A stretch of 64,000 bases of DNA. It comes from Nocardioides pinisoli. GTDB taxonomy: Bacteria > Actinomycetota > Actinomycetes > Propionibacteriales > Nocardioidaceae. Shown here one piece after another: positions 46,223-54,535 of this stretch. The notes below the pieces were generated by a model. It was not told the origin of the DNA. It saw nothing but the letters and a program-made list of their open reading frames with translations, and did not search any database. The stretch's first letter is position 1. Every line of letters begins with the position of its first letter. The translations under genes were made by a program, and so were the position numbers. The DNA lies in the NCBI RefSeq assembly GCF_024199985.1, contig NZ_JANARS010000001.1, forward strand, positions 186,001-250,000, given 5' to 3'.

Positions 46223-46801
46223 TCAGCTGGTCTGGCTGGTCTGGTTGGCGGGACTGCCGGGCTCGTCGCCGCGCTCGGCCTTGATGAGGTCGGAGAGCCA
46301 GCGGACCTCACGCTCGACCGACTCCACGCCGTGGCGCTGGAGCTCGCCGGCGTAGCGGTCGACCTCGGCCTGGGTGCGGGCCAGCTCGTCCTGCACCCGG
46401 GCGAGCCGCTCCTGGAGCCGTGAGCGACGTCCCTCGAGGACGCGCAGGCGGATCTCCATGTCGGTGGAGGAGAAGAACGCGAACCGGATGTCGAAGTTGT
46501 CGTCCTCCCACGCCGTGGGCCCGACCTCCGACATCAGGCGCTGGAACTGCTCGTTGCCGGCCGGGGTGACCTCGTAGACGATGCGGGGCCGGCGGCTCGT
46601 CGGCGTCGTCGTGGTGGCGACCTCGGTGATGAGGTTGGCCCGCAGCATCTTCTTCAGTGCCGGGTAGAGCGAGCCGTAGGACAGCACGCGGCCCCAGCCG
46701 AGCATGAGGTTGAGGCGCTTGCGCAGCTCGTAGCCGTGCATGGGTCCCTCGTGCAGCAGCCCGAGGACTGCCAGCTCGATGGTGTCTCCACGGCGTGCCA
46801 T
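46223..46801 (-). CDS. PadR-family transcriptional regulator
   Basis: The 192-residue product has the PadR winged helix at about 8-85 (TIELAVLGLLHEGPMHGYEL, RVLSYGSLYPALKKML, YEVTPAGNEQF) and a C-terminal coiled dimer helix (about 120-175, RLQERLARVQDELARTQAEV). It probably controls itself and the ino1 gene behind it. A palindrome covering its own -10 box (46808-46820) is the likely binding site. The start is leaderless, with TACGAT seven bases upstream. Confidence 0.88.
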   Translation of the reverse strand: MARRGDTIELAVLGLLHEGPMHGYELRKRLNLMLGWGRVLSYGSLYPALKKMLRANLITEVATTTTPTSRRPRIVYEVTPAGNEQFQRLMSEVGPTAWEDDNFDIRFAFFSSTDMEIRLRVLEGRRSRLQERLARVQDELARTQAEVDRYAGELQRHGVESVEREVRWLSDLIKAERGDEPGSPANQTSQTS

Positions 46802-46807
46802 GTGACC

Positions 46808-46820
46808 TATCGTACCGATA
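46808..46820. promoter_or_regulatory. PadR promoter and candidate autoregulatory operator
   Basis: TATCG-TAC-CGATA is an inverted repeat. It contains the -10 box TACGAT of padR on the minus strand (46809-46814), seven bases before the ATG. A repressor bound here would block its own transcription. Confidence 0.5.
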
Positions 46821-46875
46821 TATCCGCGGGTGACGAATCTGGGTTGTCGGACCCCGCCCCGTACCCTGTTGCCCT

Positions 46876-49245
46876 GTGAGTGCTAAGAAGCGGAGGGCCG
46901 ACGGCAAGGCCATGACCCGGCGGCCGAAGACGCGGCGCACGGGCAAGCAGCAGGCGGCCCGGATCGCCAAGGTCCTCGCGATCCTCGGCGTGGTGGGAGC
47001 CCTCGTCCTCGGTGGCGTCGTCGTCGTCCTCTACCAGGCGATCAGCATCCCGGAGCCCAACGAGGACTTCGAGGCCCAGACCACGTTCGTCTACTACCGC
47101 GACGGCGAGCGGCAGCTCGGCACCTACTACGAGGACCAGAACCGCGTCTCGATCCCGCTGCGCGAGATGCCCGAGACGATGCAGGACGCGGTGGTCGCCG
47201 CGGAGAACCAGACGTTCTGGACCGACAAGGGCATCGACCCCAAGGGCATCGTGCGCGCGCTGTTCTCCAACGCCCGCGGCAACGACCGGCAGGGTGCGTC
47301 CACGATCACCCAGCAGTACGTCAAGATCCTCTACCTGACGAGCGAGCAGAGCTACAAGCGCAAGATCCGCGAGGCCATCGTCTCGCTCAAGATCCAGCAG
47401 CAGCTCAGCAAGGAAGAGGTCCTCGAGGGCTACCTCAACACCATCTACTTCGGTCGCGGTGCCTACGGCATCGAGGCCGCCTCCGAGGCCTACTTCGACC
47501 ACCCGGCCAGCGAGCTCAACCTCCGCGAGTCCGCCGTCCTCGCCACCGTGCTCAACAACCCCTCGAGGTACGACCCGGCCAACGGCAAGGAGGCCAAGGA
47601 GGACCTCAAGGGGCGCTACGCCTACGTCCTCGACAGCATGGCGGAGATGGAGACCATCACCCCCGAGCAGCGGGACAAGGCGGTCAAGAAGCTGCCGAAG
47701 TTCCCGAAGATCGCGGCCCAGAGCCAGTTCGGTGGGCAGCGCGGCCACATGCTGGCCCTGGTCAAGCAGGAGATCCTGGCGCGCGGCATCGCCGACGAGG
47801 ACGAGATCGACGGCGGTGGCCTCCGCATCACCACGACGTTCGACCCGCAGGTGATGGCCGACGTCGAGGAGGCCGTGAACGAGCAGCGGCCCGACGCCGG
47901 CATGCCCGGCGAGGCGGGCAACAAGGACCTCCACATCGGCGCCGCCACCGTGGACACCGCGACCGGCGAGCTCCTCGGTTTCTACGGCGGCCAGGACTAC
48001 CTCGACTCCCAGATCAACTGGGCGGTCTCGGGCGGCATGGCCGGGTCGACGTTGAAGGCGGCCACCGACGTCGCCGCCATCCGGGACGGCTTCTCGCTCA
48101 ACGACACCTTCGAGGGCAACAGTCCCATCGACATCGCCGGCACCGAGTTCAGCAACCAGGGCGACACCGACTACGGCTCGGCCGTGTCGATGCTGTCCGC
48201 CACCGAGAACTCGGTCAACACCGCGTTCGTCGACATGGTCGACTCGATGGCCGACGGCCCGCAGAAGGTCATCCAGGCCGCCGAGGACCTCGGCATCCCC
48301 GGCAACGAGGCCCAGAGGTGGGGCATCCCGCGCCGCTCCATCGACTTCCAGGACAACGTCGGCGTGACCCTCGGCACCGCCCAGGTCAGCCCGATCAACA
48401 TGGCCAACGCCTACGCGACCCTCGCCAACAACGGCGTACGCAACGAGGTCCACGTCCTGCAGAAGGTCGTCGACAAGGACGGCAACGTCCTCTACGAGGC
48501 CAAGAAGCGCAGCAAGGAGACCGTCGACCCCGACATCGCGGCCGACGTCACCTACGCGCTGCAGCAGGTCGTCGAGTCCGGCTCGGGCACGGAGGCCCTC
48601 GCCCTCGGCCGGCCCGCCGCGGGCAAGACCGGCACGGCCACCAACGAAGACGACGAGGTGTCCTCCTCGTGGTTCGTCGGGATGACCCCGCAGATCTCGA
48701 CCGCGGTGATGTACGTCCGTGGCCGGGGTCGCGAGGGCCTCGACGTCCCGCGCCCCGACGGCGCCGACCTGTGGCTGCCGACCAGCTCGGACGGCAAGTC
48801 CGGCTACTTCGGCGGCAACTACCCCGCGAAGACCTGGACCTCGATCATGCAGCGCGTGATGGAGGGCAAGGACGTCGAGGAGTTCCCGGAGCCGGTGTAC
48901 GTCGACGGCGACGCGCCGGAGGAGGGCCACGACTACACCCCGCCGCCGCCCCCGCCGTCCTCGTCCGCGCCGCCGCCGCCCCCGCAGCCGTCCAACACGC
49001 CGACGGAGACGGGCGGACCGCCGACGCCGACGGAGACCCCGACGGAGACGCCGACGGAGACCCCGGTTCCGACGGAGACGCCCGTGCCGACGGAGACGCC
49101 GGTCCCGACGACGCCGCCGGTGCCGACGGAGACGCCGGTCCCGACGACGCCGCCCGCGCCGCCCCCGCCGCCGGAGAGCCCGACCACGCCGCCGCCCGCC
49201 GGGCGGCCCCAGCTGCGCCAGCCGCTGGCTGACGCACGACCCTGA
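46876..49245 (+). CDS. ponA: Class A penicillin-binding protein
   Basis: It polymerises glycan strands and cross-links peptides outside the membrane. The 789-residue product has a cytoplasmic basic start, a membrane helix at about 34-58 (VLAILGVVGALVLGGVVVVL), a glycosyltransferase domain with AAENQTFWTDKGIDPKG near 111 and GASTITQQYVK near 145, and a transpeptidase domain with STLK near 391, SVN near 440 and KTGT near 590. A tail of Pro/Thr/Glu repeats (PTET, from about 695) closes it. TACCCT eight bases before the GTG points to a leaderless start. Confidence 0.95.
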   Translation: MSAKKRRADGKAMTRRPKTRRTGKQQAARIAKVLAILGVVGALVLGGVVVVLYQAISIPEPNEDFEAQTTFVYYRDGERQLGTYYEDQNRVSIPLREMPETMQDAVVAAENQTFWTDKGIDPKGIVRALFSNARGNDRQGASTITQQYVKILYLTSEQSYKRKIREAIVSLKIQQQLSKEEVLEGYLNTIYFGRGAYGIEAASEAYFDHPASELNLRESAVLATVLNNPSRYDPANGKEAKEDLKGRYAYVLDSMAEMETITPEQRDKAVKKLPKFPKIAAQSQFGGQRGHMLALVKQEILARGIADEDEIDGGGLRITTTFDPQVMADVEEAVNEQRPDAGMPGEAGNKDLHIGAATVDTATGELLGFYGGQDYLDSQINWAVSGGMAGSTLKAATDVAAIRDGFSLNDTFEGNSPIDIAGTEFSNQGDTDYGSAVSMLSATENSVNTAFVDMVDSMADGPQKVIQAAEDLGIPGNEAQRWGIPRRSIDFQDNVGVTLGTAQVSPINMANAYATLANNGVRNEVHVLQKVVDKDGNVLYEAKKRSKETVDPDIAADVTYALQQVVESGSGTEALALGRPAAGKTGTATNEDDEVSSSWFVGMTPQISTAVMYVRGRGREGLDVPRPDGADLWLPTSSDGKSGYFGGNYPAKTWTSIMQRVMEGKDVEEFPEPVYVDGDAPEEGHDYTPPPPPPSSSAPPPPPQPSNTPTETGGPPTPTETPTETPTETPVPTETPVPTETPVPTTPPVPTETPVPTTPPAPPPPPESPTTPPPAGRPQLRQPLADARP

Positions 49246-49253
49246 GACCGCCG

Positions 49254-50534
49254 GTGGACGCCCACGTCCGTCCCGCGACCGAGGTCGTCCTCGACGACCA
49301 CGACGCGCCCACGCGCACCGACCCGGTCGCCGCGACGATGTCGGAGGTGGTGGGCGGCCCGCTGGGCGACCACGCCGGTGGGCACCACTGGTGGGACGCC
49401 GGTCGGGTGCTGGCCGGTGCGACGGCCCTCACGCTGGCCGCGGGCATGGTGGGCAAGACGGCCTGCGTGCCGTCGGCGTGGGGCAACGAGGACCAGCCGT
49501 TCACCGAGCTGTGCTGGACCGACCTGGCGGGCACGTCGGTGGACGCCGGCGCACCTCCCCGGGTCGCCGACTGGGTGCGGCAGGCGGCGGAGTGGCTGCC
49601 CGGAGGCGGCGCGGTCGCCACGACCGCCGCCCTCGCCGTCCTCCTCGCGGGGCTCGCGCTGCTCGCGACCGCCCTGCTGGTGCGCGTCGACCGGCGCCGC
49701 CCCTGGGCTGCTGCCGGGTGGGCCCTCGGACCCGTGCTGCTCGTGCACTGGCTGTCGTGGGAGCTGGTGGCGGCCGTGGGGGTGGCCGTGCTGCTCTGGG
49801 GCTGGACGTCGGGGCGGCCCTGGCTCGCCGGCGTCGGCGCCGGGGTGGGTGCGGCGTTCGCCCTGCCCGTGGCCGTCGCCTTCGTGGGGGTGGTCGCCGT
49901 CGGCGGTCGTCTCCGCGACCGGGTGGACGCGCTGCTCGCAGCGGCGGCCGCCTACGTCGTCGTCACCCTGCCCGGGCGCGCCACGGCGGAGACGCCCGAC
50001 ATCGGCTCGATCTGGTTCCTGCTCGCCCGGACGGGTGTCGGCGGTTCCACCACCGCGCGCACCGTCGTCCAGGTCGTCGTCCTCGCCCTGGCGGCGGGCG
50101 CTGCGTGGTGGCTCGTCCGGCGGGCGGGGCGACCCGACGCGCTGACCAGCGCGCGCGCCGGACTGGTCCTCCTCGCGGCCGCGCTCGCGGTGGTGTCGTC
50201 GGCACCCCCCGAGACCGCCCTGCTGCTGCTGCCGCTGGCCGCGATCGCCGTACGACGCTGGCGCGACCTGCTGGTGTGGCAGGCGCTGCACCTGGTGAGC
50301 TGGGTGCTCACCGGCTGGTACGTCGGGCAGGCGCTCGTGCCGACCGTCGCCGACGACGCACGCGCCTACTGGCTCGCGGTCCTGCTGCGGGTGGGCGGGC
50401 TGGTGTGGCTGGTGGCGGCCGTGCTGCGAGACGCAGGTGCGGGGTCAGTCGACGACCACGCGGTCGAAGTCGGTCGCGGTGAACCGGACCCGGACCTCGA
50501 TGTCCTCGCCGATGCGGGGGACGCGCGCCCCTGA
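49254..50534 (+). CDS. Polytopic membrane protein, Rv0051-like
   Basis: The 426-residue product has about nine hydrophobic segments from residue 55 onward (VLAGATALTLAAGMVG, TTAALAVLLAGLALLATALL, VVVLALAAGAAWWLV and others) and a Cys-bearing outside loop (KTACVPSAW ... ELCWTDL). It lies eight bases after the ponA stop, as Rv0051 does in M. tuberculosis, so it may belong to the GT87-like mannosyltransferase-type family acting on wall or lipid precursors. I see no certain catalytic motif. Its C-terminal 30 residues overlap the end of the convergent racemase-like gene by 90 bases. Confidence 0.72.
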   Translation: MDAHVRPATEVVLDDHDAPTRTDPVAATMSEVVGGPLGDHAGGHHWWDAGRVLAGATALTLAAGMVGKTACVPSAWGNEDQPFTELCWTDLAGTSVDAGAPPRVADWVRQAAEWLPGGGAVATTAALAVLLAGLALLATALLVRVDRRRPWAAAGWALGPVLLVHWLSWELVAAVGVAVLLWGWTSGRPWLAGVGAGVGAAFALPVAVAFVGVVAVGGRLRDRVDALLAAAAAYVVVTLPGRATAETPDIGSIWFLLARTGVGGSTTARTVVQVVVLALAAGAAWWLVRRAGRPDALTSARAGLVLLAAALAVVSSAPPETALLLLPLAAIAVRRWRDLLVWQALHLVSWVLTGWYVGQALVPTVADDARAYWLAVLLRVGGLVWLVAAVLRDAGAGSVDDHAVEVGRGEPDPDLDVLADAGDARP

Positions 50535-51533
50535 CGGGACGAACAGCATGGACGCCTGCATGTGGGGCGGCTCGGCGAAGAGCCGCTGCTTGCCGTCGAT
50601 GGAGAACGGCGAGCGGACGAAGCCGACCGCGTCGAGGCCGCCGCGGGCCAGCGTCGCGGCGCGTGCCTTCAGCGACTGGTCGCCGGTGGGCGCCTCGAGG
50701 CCGATGCCGTGGGCGGTGCCGCCGCTCACGACGACGATGTGGCCGTGCTTGGGCGCGCTGCGCCCTCGATAGCCGAAGGTGTCGCCGCGCTCGACCTCGT
50801 GGACGTCGAGGACGGTCGCGGTGACGGTGAGCGCCCCCCGGTCGCCGAGCCACAGGTCGGTGCCGATGCGCGGACGGATGGTGAAGTCCGGGTAGGTCGT
50901 CGCCAGCCGGTCGAGCTCGGCCGCGGTCAGGTGGGAGACGAAGACCGTGCGGGTCGGCAGGCCGGAGGCCACGATGTCGTTGATCAGCCGGCTCACCTCG
51001 CCGAGGTGGGACGTGGTGTTGAGGGGGAGGTGCATCGCCACGCCCGAGAGGCCGCGCCGGTCACTGCGTCCGGGTCCGAGCGTCGCCGCCGCGGCAGCGA
51101 GCCCGCGACGCGTCATCCCGTGACGCAGCATGGAGGTCAGCTGCTCGAGCACGAACCGGGCGTCCGGGTCGCGCTCGCGCAGGGCCGCCAGGTCGTCGGG
51201 CCGGCTGACCGTGTGCACCACGCGGGAGGCGAGCCGCGGGTCGAGGTCGAGCGCCGCCCCGAACGGACGCCACGGCGTGAGCACGAGCAGGTCGCCCGCA
51301 TAGCGGCTGGCGGCGTCCTCGACCTCGTCGTAGGTGCCGACCGCGATCGTGTCGACGGGCGCCCCGGTGTCGTCGGCGTGGTCGGCCAGCCACTGCGCGC
51401 GGCGGGCGAGACGCCCGACCGACAGGCCGTAGCCGTTGCCCTTGGCGACCGGCACGATGCCCGGGTGGGTGCGGACCGTCCGGAGCAGGTGGGAGCGCCA
51501 CCGCTCGCCGTCGACCCTCAGGACCAGGCTCAT
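50445..51533 (-). CDS. Alanine racemase-like PLP protein
   Basis: The 362-residue product has the N-terminal alanine-racemase barrel with the PLP Lys in VPVAKGNGYGLSVG near 30 (compare VVKANAYGHG), and later RPRIGTDLWLGDRGALTVTA, which matches the C-terminal beta domain entrance (RIGS..W in racemases). It begins at an ATG overlapping the femX-like stop by four bases, so both are one operon. Pairing with FemX suggests amino-acid supply or modification for the peptidoglycan bridge. Racemase activity itself is not certain, because several conserved active-site residues cannot be placed by eye. Confidence 0.75.
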   Translation of the reverse strand: MSLVLRVDGERWRSHLLRTVRTHPGIVPVAKGNGYGLSVGRLARRAQWLADHADDTGAPVDTIAVGTYDEVEDAASRYAGDLLVLTPWRPFGAALDLDPRLASRVVHTVSRPDDLAALRERDPDARFVLEQLTSMLRHGMTRRGLAAAAATLGPGRSDRRGLSGVAMHLPLNTTSHLGEVSRLINDIVASGLPTRTVFVSHLTAAELDRLATTYPDFTIRPRIGTDLWLGDRGALTVTATVLDVHEVERGDTFGYRGRSAPKHGHIVVVSGGTAHGIGLEAPTGDQSLKARAATLARGGLDAVGFVRSPFSIDGKQRLFAEPPHMQASMLFVPSGARVPRIGEDIEVRVRFTATDFDRVVVD

Positions 51534-52675
51534 GCGCGCGCTCCCCGCCGGGCCAGGTAGAGCTGGAAGGCCTTGTAGATCGCGCGGTTGAGCGGGAGGT
51601 CCCACTCGCCGGCGTGCTCGACGGCCTCGCCGCCGGTGCCGACCTTGAACTGGATCAGTCCGACGTGCGGGTCGTCCGCGTCGAGGGTCTCGGTGATGCC
51701 GCGCAGGTCGTAGACGTGGGCGCCGGCGTCGAGGGCGTGGCGCATCATCGCCCACTGGACGGCGTTGGAGCCACGGACCTCGCGCTTCTCGGTGGACGAG
51801 GCGCCGTAGGAGTACCACGCGTGGGTCCCGACGCGGATCCCGATCGTCGACGCGACGAGGTCGCCCTCGTGCCGGGCCAGCCAGACCTGGATGCGGCCGG
51901 GGTCCTCGGCGGCGAGCGCGTCGTACATCGTCTCGAAGTAGGACAGCGGGCGCGGCGTGAAGTGGTCGCGCTCGGCGGTGTGGACGTAGAGGTCGTGGAA
52001 GGCCTTGAGGTCGGTGCGGTCGCCCAGTGCGACCTCGACGCCGGCCTTGTCGGCCTTCTTGATGTTGCGGCGCCACAGCTGGTTCATGCCCTTGAGGACC
52101 TCGTCCTCGGTGCGCGGCCGGCCCTCGTCGTCGACCAGCGGGACCTGGAAGTTGAACTGCGGCTGCCCGGCGGAGAAGCCGCCCTCGGCCGTCTGCTGCT
52201 GCCAGCCCAGCTCGTGCAGCTGCGCGATCACGCAGGCGCCGTCCTTGGTCCGCTCGAGGGGAGGTACGTCGCCGAGCCGGCGCACCGAGTCGTCGGCGAT
52301 GCCGGCCTTGACCTGCTCGGCGGACCACCGGCGGGTCACGACGGGCGGGCCCATCCGGACGGCGAAGGCACCCTGCGCCTTGAGGTGGGCGACCATCGGT
52401 GCCAGCCACGAGCCGAGGTCGTCGTCGGACCAGTCGATGACCGGGCCCTCGGGGAGGTAGGCGAGGTAGCGGCGGACCTTCGGCAGCTGGCGGTAGAGCA
52501 CGAGGCCCGCGCCGACGAGCTCGCTGCCACGGAACCAGCCGATGGACTCGGACCGCCACTCGGCCTTCACGCTGGCCCAGCCGGGCGTCTGGAGGAAGCT
52601 GGCGGACGACCGGCTCGCGATCAGGTCTCGGTGCTGCTGGGTGGAGATCGGACGCAGCGTCAGGGGAGTCGTCAC
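51530..52675 (-). CDS. FemX-type peptidoglycan bridge aminoacyltransferase
   Basis: The 381-residue product is a double-GNAT FemAB enzyme, which adds amino acids from aminoacyl-tRNA to lipid II or its precursors. Visible landmarks are SASFLQTPGWASVKAEWRSE near 25, an N-terminal domain with YLAYLPEGPVIDW, and the second domain with NQLWRRNIKKADKAGVEV near 200, RGSNAVQWAMMRHALDAGAH near 300 and the end GLIQFKVGTGGEAVEHAGEW. A glycine bridge is typical of LL-DAP actinobacteria such as Nocardioides, so a glycyl transfer is likely. The leaderless -10 TAACCT (52683-52688) sets the GTG start. Confidence 0.87.
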   Translation of the reverse strand: MTTPLTLRPISTQQHRDLIASRSSASFLQTPGWASVKAEWRSESIGWFRGSELVGAGLVLYRQLPKVRRYLAYLPEGPVIDWSDDDLGSWLAPMVAHLKAQGAFAVRMGPPVVTRRWSAEQVKAGIADDSVRRLGDVPPLERTKDGACVIAQLHELGWQQQTAEGGFSAGQPQFNFQVPLVDDEGRPRTEDEVLKGMNQLWRRNIKKADKAGVEVALGDRTDLKAFHDLYVHTAERDHFTPRPLSYFETMYDALAAEDPGRIQVWLARHEGDLVASTIGIRVGTHAWYSYGASSTEKREVRGSNAVQWAMMRHALDAGAHVYDLRGITETLDADDPHVGLIQFKVGTGGEAVEHAGEWDLPLNRAIYKAFQLYLARRGARA

Positions 52676-52682
52676 TCCGGAC

Positions 52683-52688
52683 AGGTTA
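52683..52688 (-). promoter_or_regulatory. -10 box of leaderless femX-like gene
   Basis: TAACCT on the minus strand, seven bases before GTG 52675. The inverted repeat beside it covers the place of the -35 box. Confidence 0.5.
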
Positions 52689-52690
52689 CA

Positions 52691-52727
52691 AGGGACCAGA
52701 CACGACCCCCGTACGCGTCTGGTCCCT
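52691..52727. repeat. Inverted repeat over the femX-like promoter
   Basis: AGGGACCAGAC (52691-52701) and its exact complement (52717-52727) are 11-bp arms with a 15-base spacer. They begin three bases from the -10 box, so a repressor bound here would cover the -35 region; alternatively the repeat has a role on the opposite strand. Confidence 0.5.
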
Positions 52728-53047
52728 CCACCGATACAGACGCAGTCCGCCTGTCTTTGGTTGCCATGTCCCGGCGAGCTCGTCCGCGCGAATGTCGCTG
52801 ACGAGTCCCGCGACACTCGTCTGCCACCCGTGCGGGTGAGGCTCACTTGAGAGAAACCGTGGAGATCGTCAGGACATCGTCAAGACGACCACAAGGTTGG
52901 CCTCAAAGGTCTATGGGGCCGTACCAGGCGGGTACCCGAGGACGTTGCACAAGTAGGGACCGGGCGGTCTGTGGGAGACCAGGTGCCCCGGCCTCTGCCA
53001 TCGAGGGCGCACCTCGCGCCGCGACCGATCCTTTTTGGGGGACCAGC
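52728..53047. other. Leader region of the surface-protein gene
   Basis: This 320-base stretch precedes the Gly-rich surface protein. No reading frame in it has coding character. It has less extreme GC and could hold a long 5' leader, but I could not match a known riboswitch. CCTTTTTGGGGGA just before the ATG supplies the ribosome binding site. Confidence 0.4.
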
Positions 53048-54535
53048 ATGACTTCGAACGACGACCGCTACCGACTCGCTCCACGCCTGGGACTCGCCGC
53101 GGTGCTCTGCACCGGCGCCATGGCGCTCACCTCCATGCCCCTCGCGCACGCCGACCCGGGCAACGGCCAGGGCCAGGGACAGGGACAGGGACAGGGGCAG
53201 GGCCTGGGACAGTCCCCCTCCAACGCCCCGGCCCCTGCCCCGACTTCTGCCCCGACGCCTCCTGCCACGCAGGCCCCGGCTCCCCCGAACCCCGGCAACA
53301 ACGGCGGTGGGCAGGGCAATGGTGGCGGCCAGGCCGGCAACCAGGGCAACGGCGGCAACCAGGGCAACGGCGGCAACCAGGGCAACGGCGGCAACCAGGG
53401 CAACCAGGGCAACGGCGGCAACCAGGGCAACGGCGGCAACCAGGGCAACGGCGGCAACCAGGGCAACGGCGGCAACCAGGGCAACGGCGGCAACCAGGGC
53501 AACGGTGGCGGCCAGCCCGGTGGCGGCAACGGTGGCGGTCAGCCCGGTGGCGGCAACGGTGGCGGCCAGCCCGGCGGCGGCAACGGCGGCGGCAACGGCG
53601 GCGGTGGGTCCAGCGACCCGGCCGGCAACAACGGCACCGTGAAGATCGCCCCCCTCGGTGACTTCGACGGCATCCCCAACAACACGCCGCACGTCGGCTG
53701 CACCTTCCTCGTCGAGTGGTACGGGTTCGACCAGGGCGCCGACATCATCTCGACCGTCTCCTTCGCCGAGCACCCCCCGACCACGGGCGTCGGCATGACG
53801 GTGAGCGGTCCTTCGCGGGTCTTCGTCGGAGGTGACCCCGCGTCCGGCGCGGGCACCCCCACCGGGCTCGACGGACGCCAGCAGTACACGTTGTCCTTCA
53901 CCGGTCAGCCCCACCCGAAGCAGGGCTACCACGTGAAGCTCACCATCCACACGCCCGGCTCGATCGGCAACGACACCAAGACCAAGGTCTTCTGGGTCCA
54001 GGGTTGCGCGCCGACGACCCCGCCGACGACCCCGCCGACGACTCCGCCGACGACTCCGCCGACGACTCCGCCGACGACTCCGCCGACGACCCCGCCGACG
54101 ACCCCGCCGACGACCCCGCCGACGACCCCGCCGGCCACCCCGCCGACGACCCCGCCGGCCACCCCGCCGACGACTCCGCCAGTCACTCCGCCGGTCACTC
54201 CGCCGGTCACCCCGCCGGTCACCCCGCCGACGACCCCGCCCGCGGTGGCTCCGAGCACCGCGACGGAGCAGCCGCAGGAGGCCGAGGACACCGAGTCGCC
54301 CGAGGTGCTGGGGGTCCAGGCGTTCGGTGGTGACAACAACTCGGGTGCCGGCTCGCAGGAGAGCACGAGCCCGTCGTCCTCGTCGCCGCAGTCCGCGCTC
54401 CCCACGGCCGTCAACGCCGGCGCCGCGGGCGCGACGCCGGTCGGCCCCAGCCCGATCGAGGCCCTGCTGGGCCTGCTGATGGTGCTCGCCGGTGGTGCGC
54501 TCGCCCGAGTGGGGTGGCACCGCGTCCGTGGCTGA
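53048..54535 (+). CDS. Secreted Gly/Asn-rich surface protein with C-terminal sorting signal
   Basis: The 495-residue product has a signal peptide (LGLAAVLCTGAMALTSMPLAHA), then QG repeats, a Pro/Ala stretch, about nine copies of a GNQGNG unit, GGGQPGGGN copies, a compact beta domain (about 198-315), a TTPP repeat rod (about 322-400), an acidic segment, and a C-terminal LPTAVNAG motif followed by a hydrophobic helix (IEALLGLLMVLAGGALA) and basic RVGWHRVRG. That end has the layout of a sortase sorting signal. The sortase gene directly follows and overlaps the stop by eight bases. It should be a cell-wall-linked protein of unknown function. Confidence 0.82.
   Translation: MTSNDDRYRLAPRLGLAAVLCTGAMALTSMPLAHADPGNGQGQGQGQGQGQGLGQSPSNAPAPAPTSAPTPPATQAPAPPNPGNNGGGQGNGGGQAGNQGNGGNQGNGGNQGNGGNQGNQGNGGNQGNGGNQGNGGNQGNGGNQGNGGNQGNGGGQPGGGNGGGQPGGGNGGGQPGGGNGGGNGGGGSSDPAGNNGTVKIAPLGDFDGIPNNTPHVGCTFLVEWYGFDQGADIISTVSFAEHPPTTGVGMTVSGPSRVFVGGDPASGAGTPTGLDGRQQYTLSFTGQPHPKQGYHVKLTIHTPGSIGNDTKTKVFWVQGCAPTTPPTTPPTTPPTTPPTTPPTTPPTTPPTTPPTTPPTTPPATPPTTPPATPPTTPPVTPPVTPPVTPPVTPPTTPPAVAPSTATEQPQEAEDTESPEVLGVQAFGGDNNSGAGSQESTSPSSSSPQSALPTAVNAGAAGATPVGPSPIEALLGLLMVLAGGALARVGWHRVRG
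53339..53505. repeat. 18-bp tandem repeat coding for the GNQGNG unit
   Basis: The unit AACCAGGGCAACGGCGGC repeats about nine times with one short partial copy. Near-identity of the units at DNA level suggests recent expansion by slippage or recombination, so copy number may vary between strains. Confidence 0.85.
54011..54245. repeat. 12-bp tandem repeat coding for TTPP
   Basis: CCGACGACCCCG and variants repeat about 19 times, encoding TTPP, then ATPP and VTPP. It should form an extended rod between the folded domain and the wall anchor. Confidence 0.85.

Noticed and set aside
52728..53047. A riboswitch (c-di-AMP or other) in the surface-protein leader
   Set aside because: I could not find the conserved core of any class by eye; it remains only a long leader.
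53339..53505. Regular short repeats resembling a CRISPR array
   Set aside because: The units follow each other directly with no spacers, keep one reading frame and encode GNQGNG; no cas gene is near.
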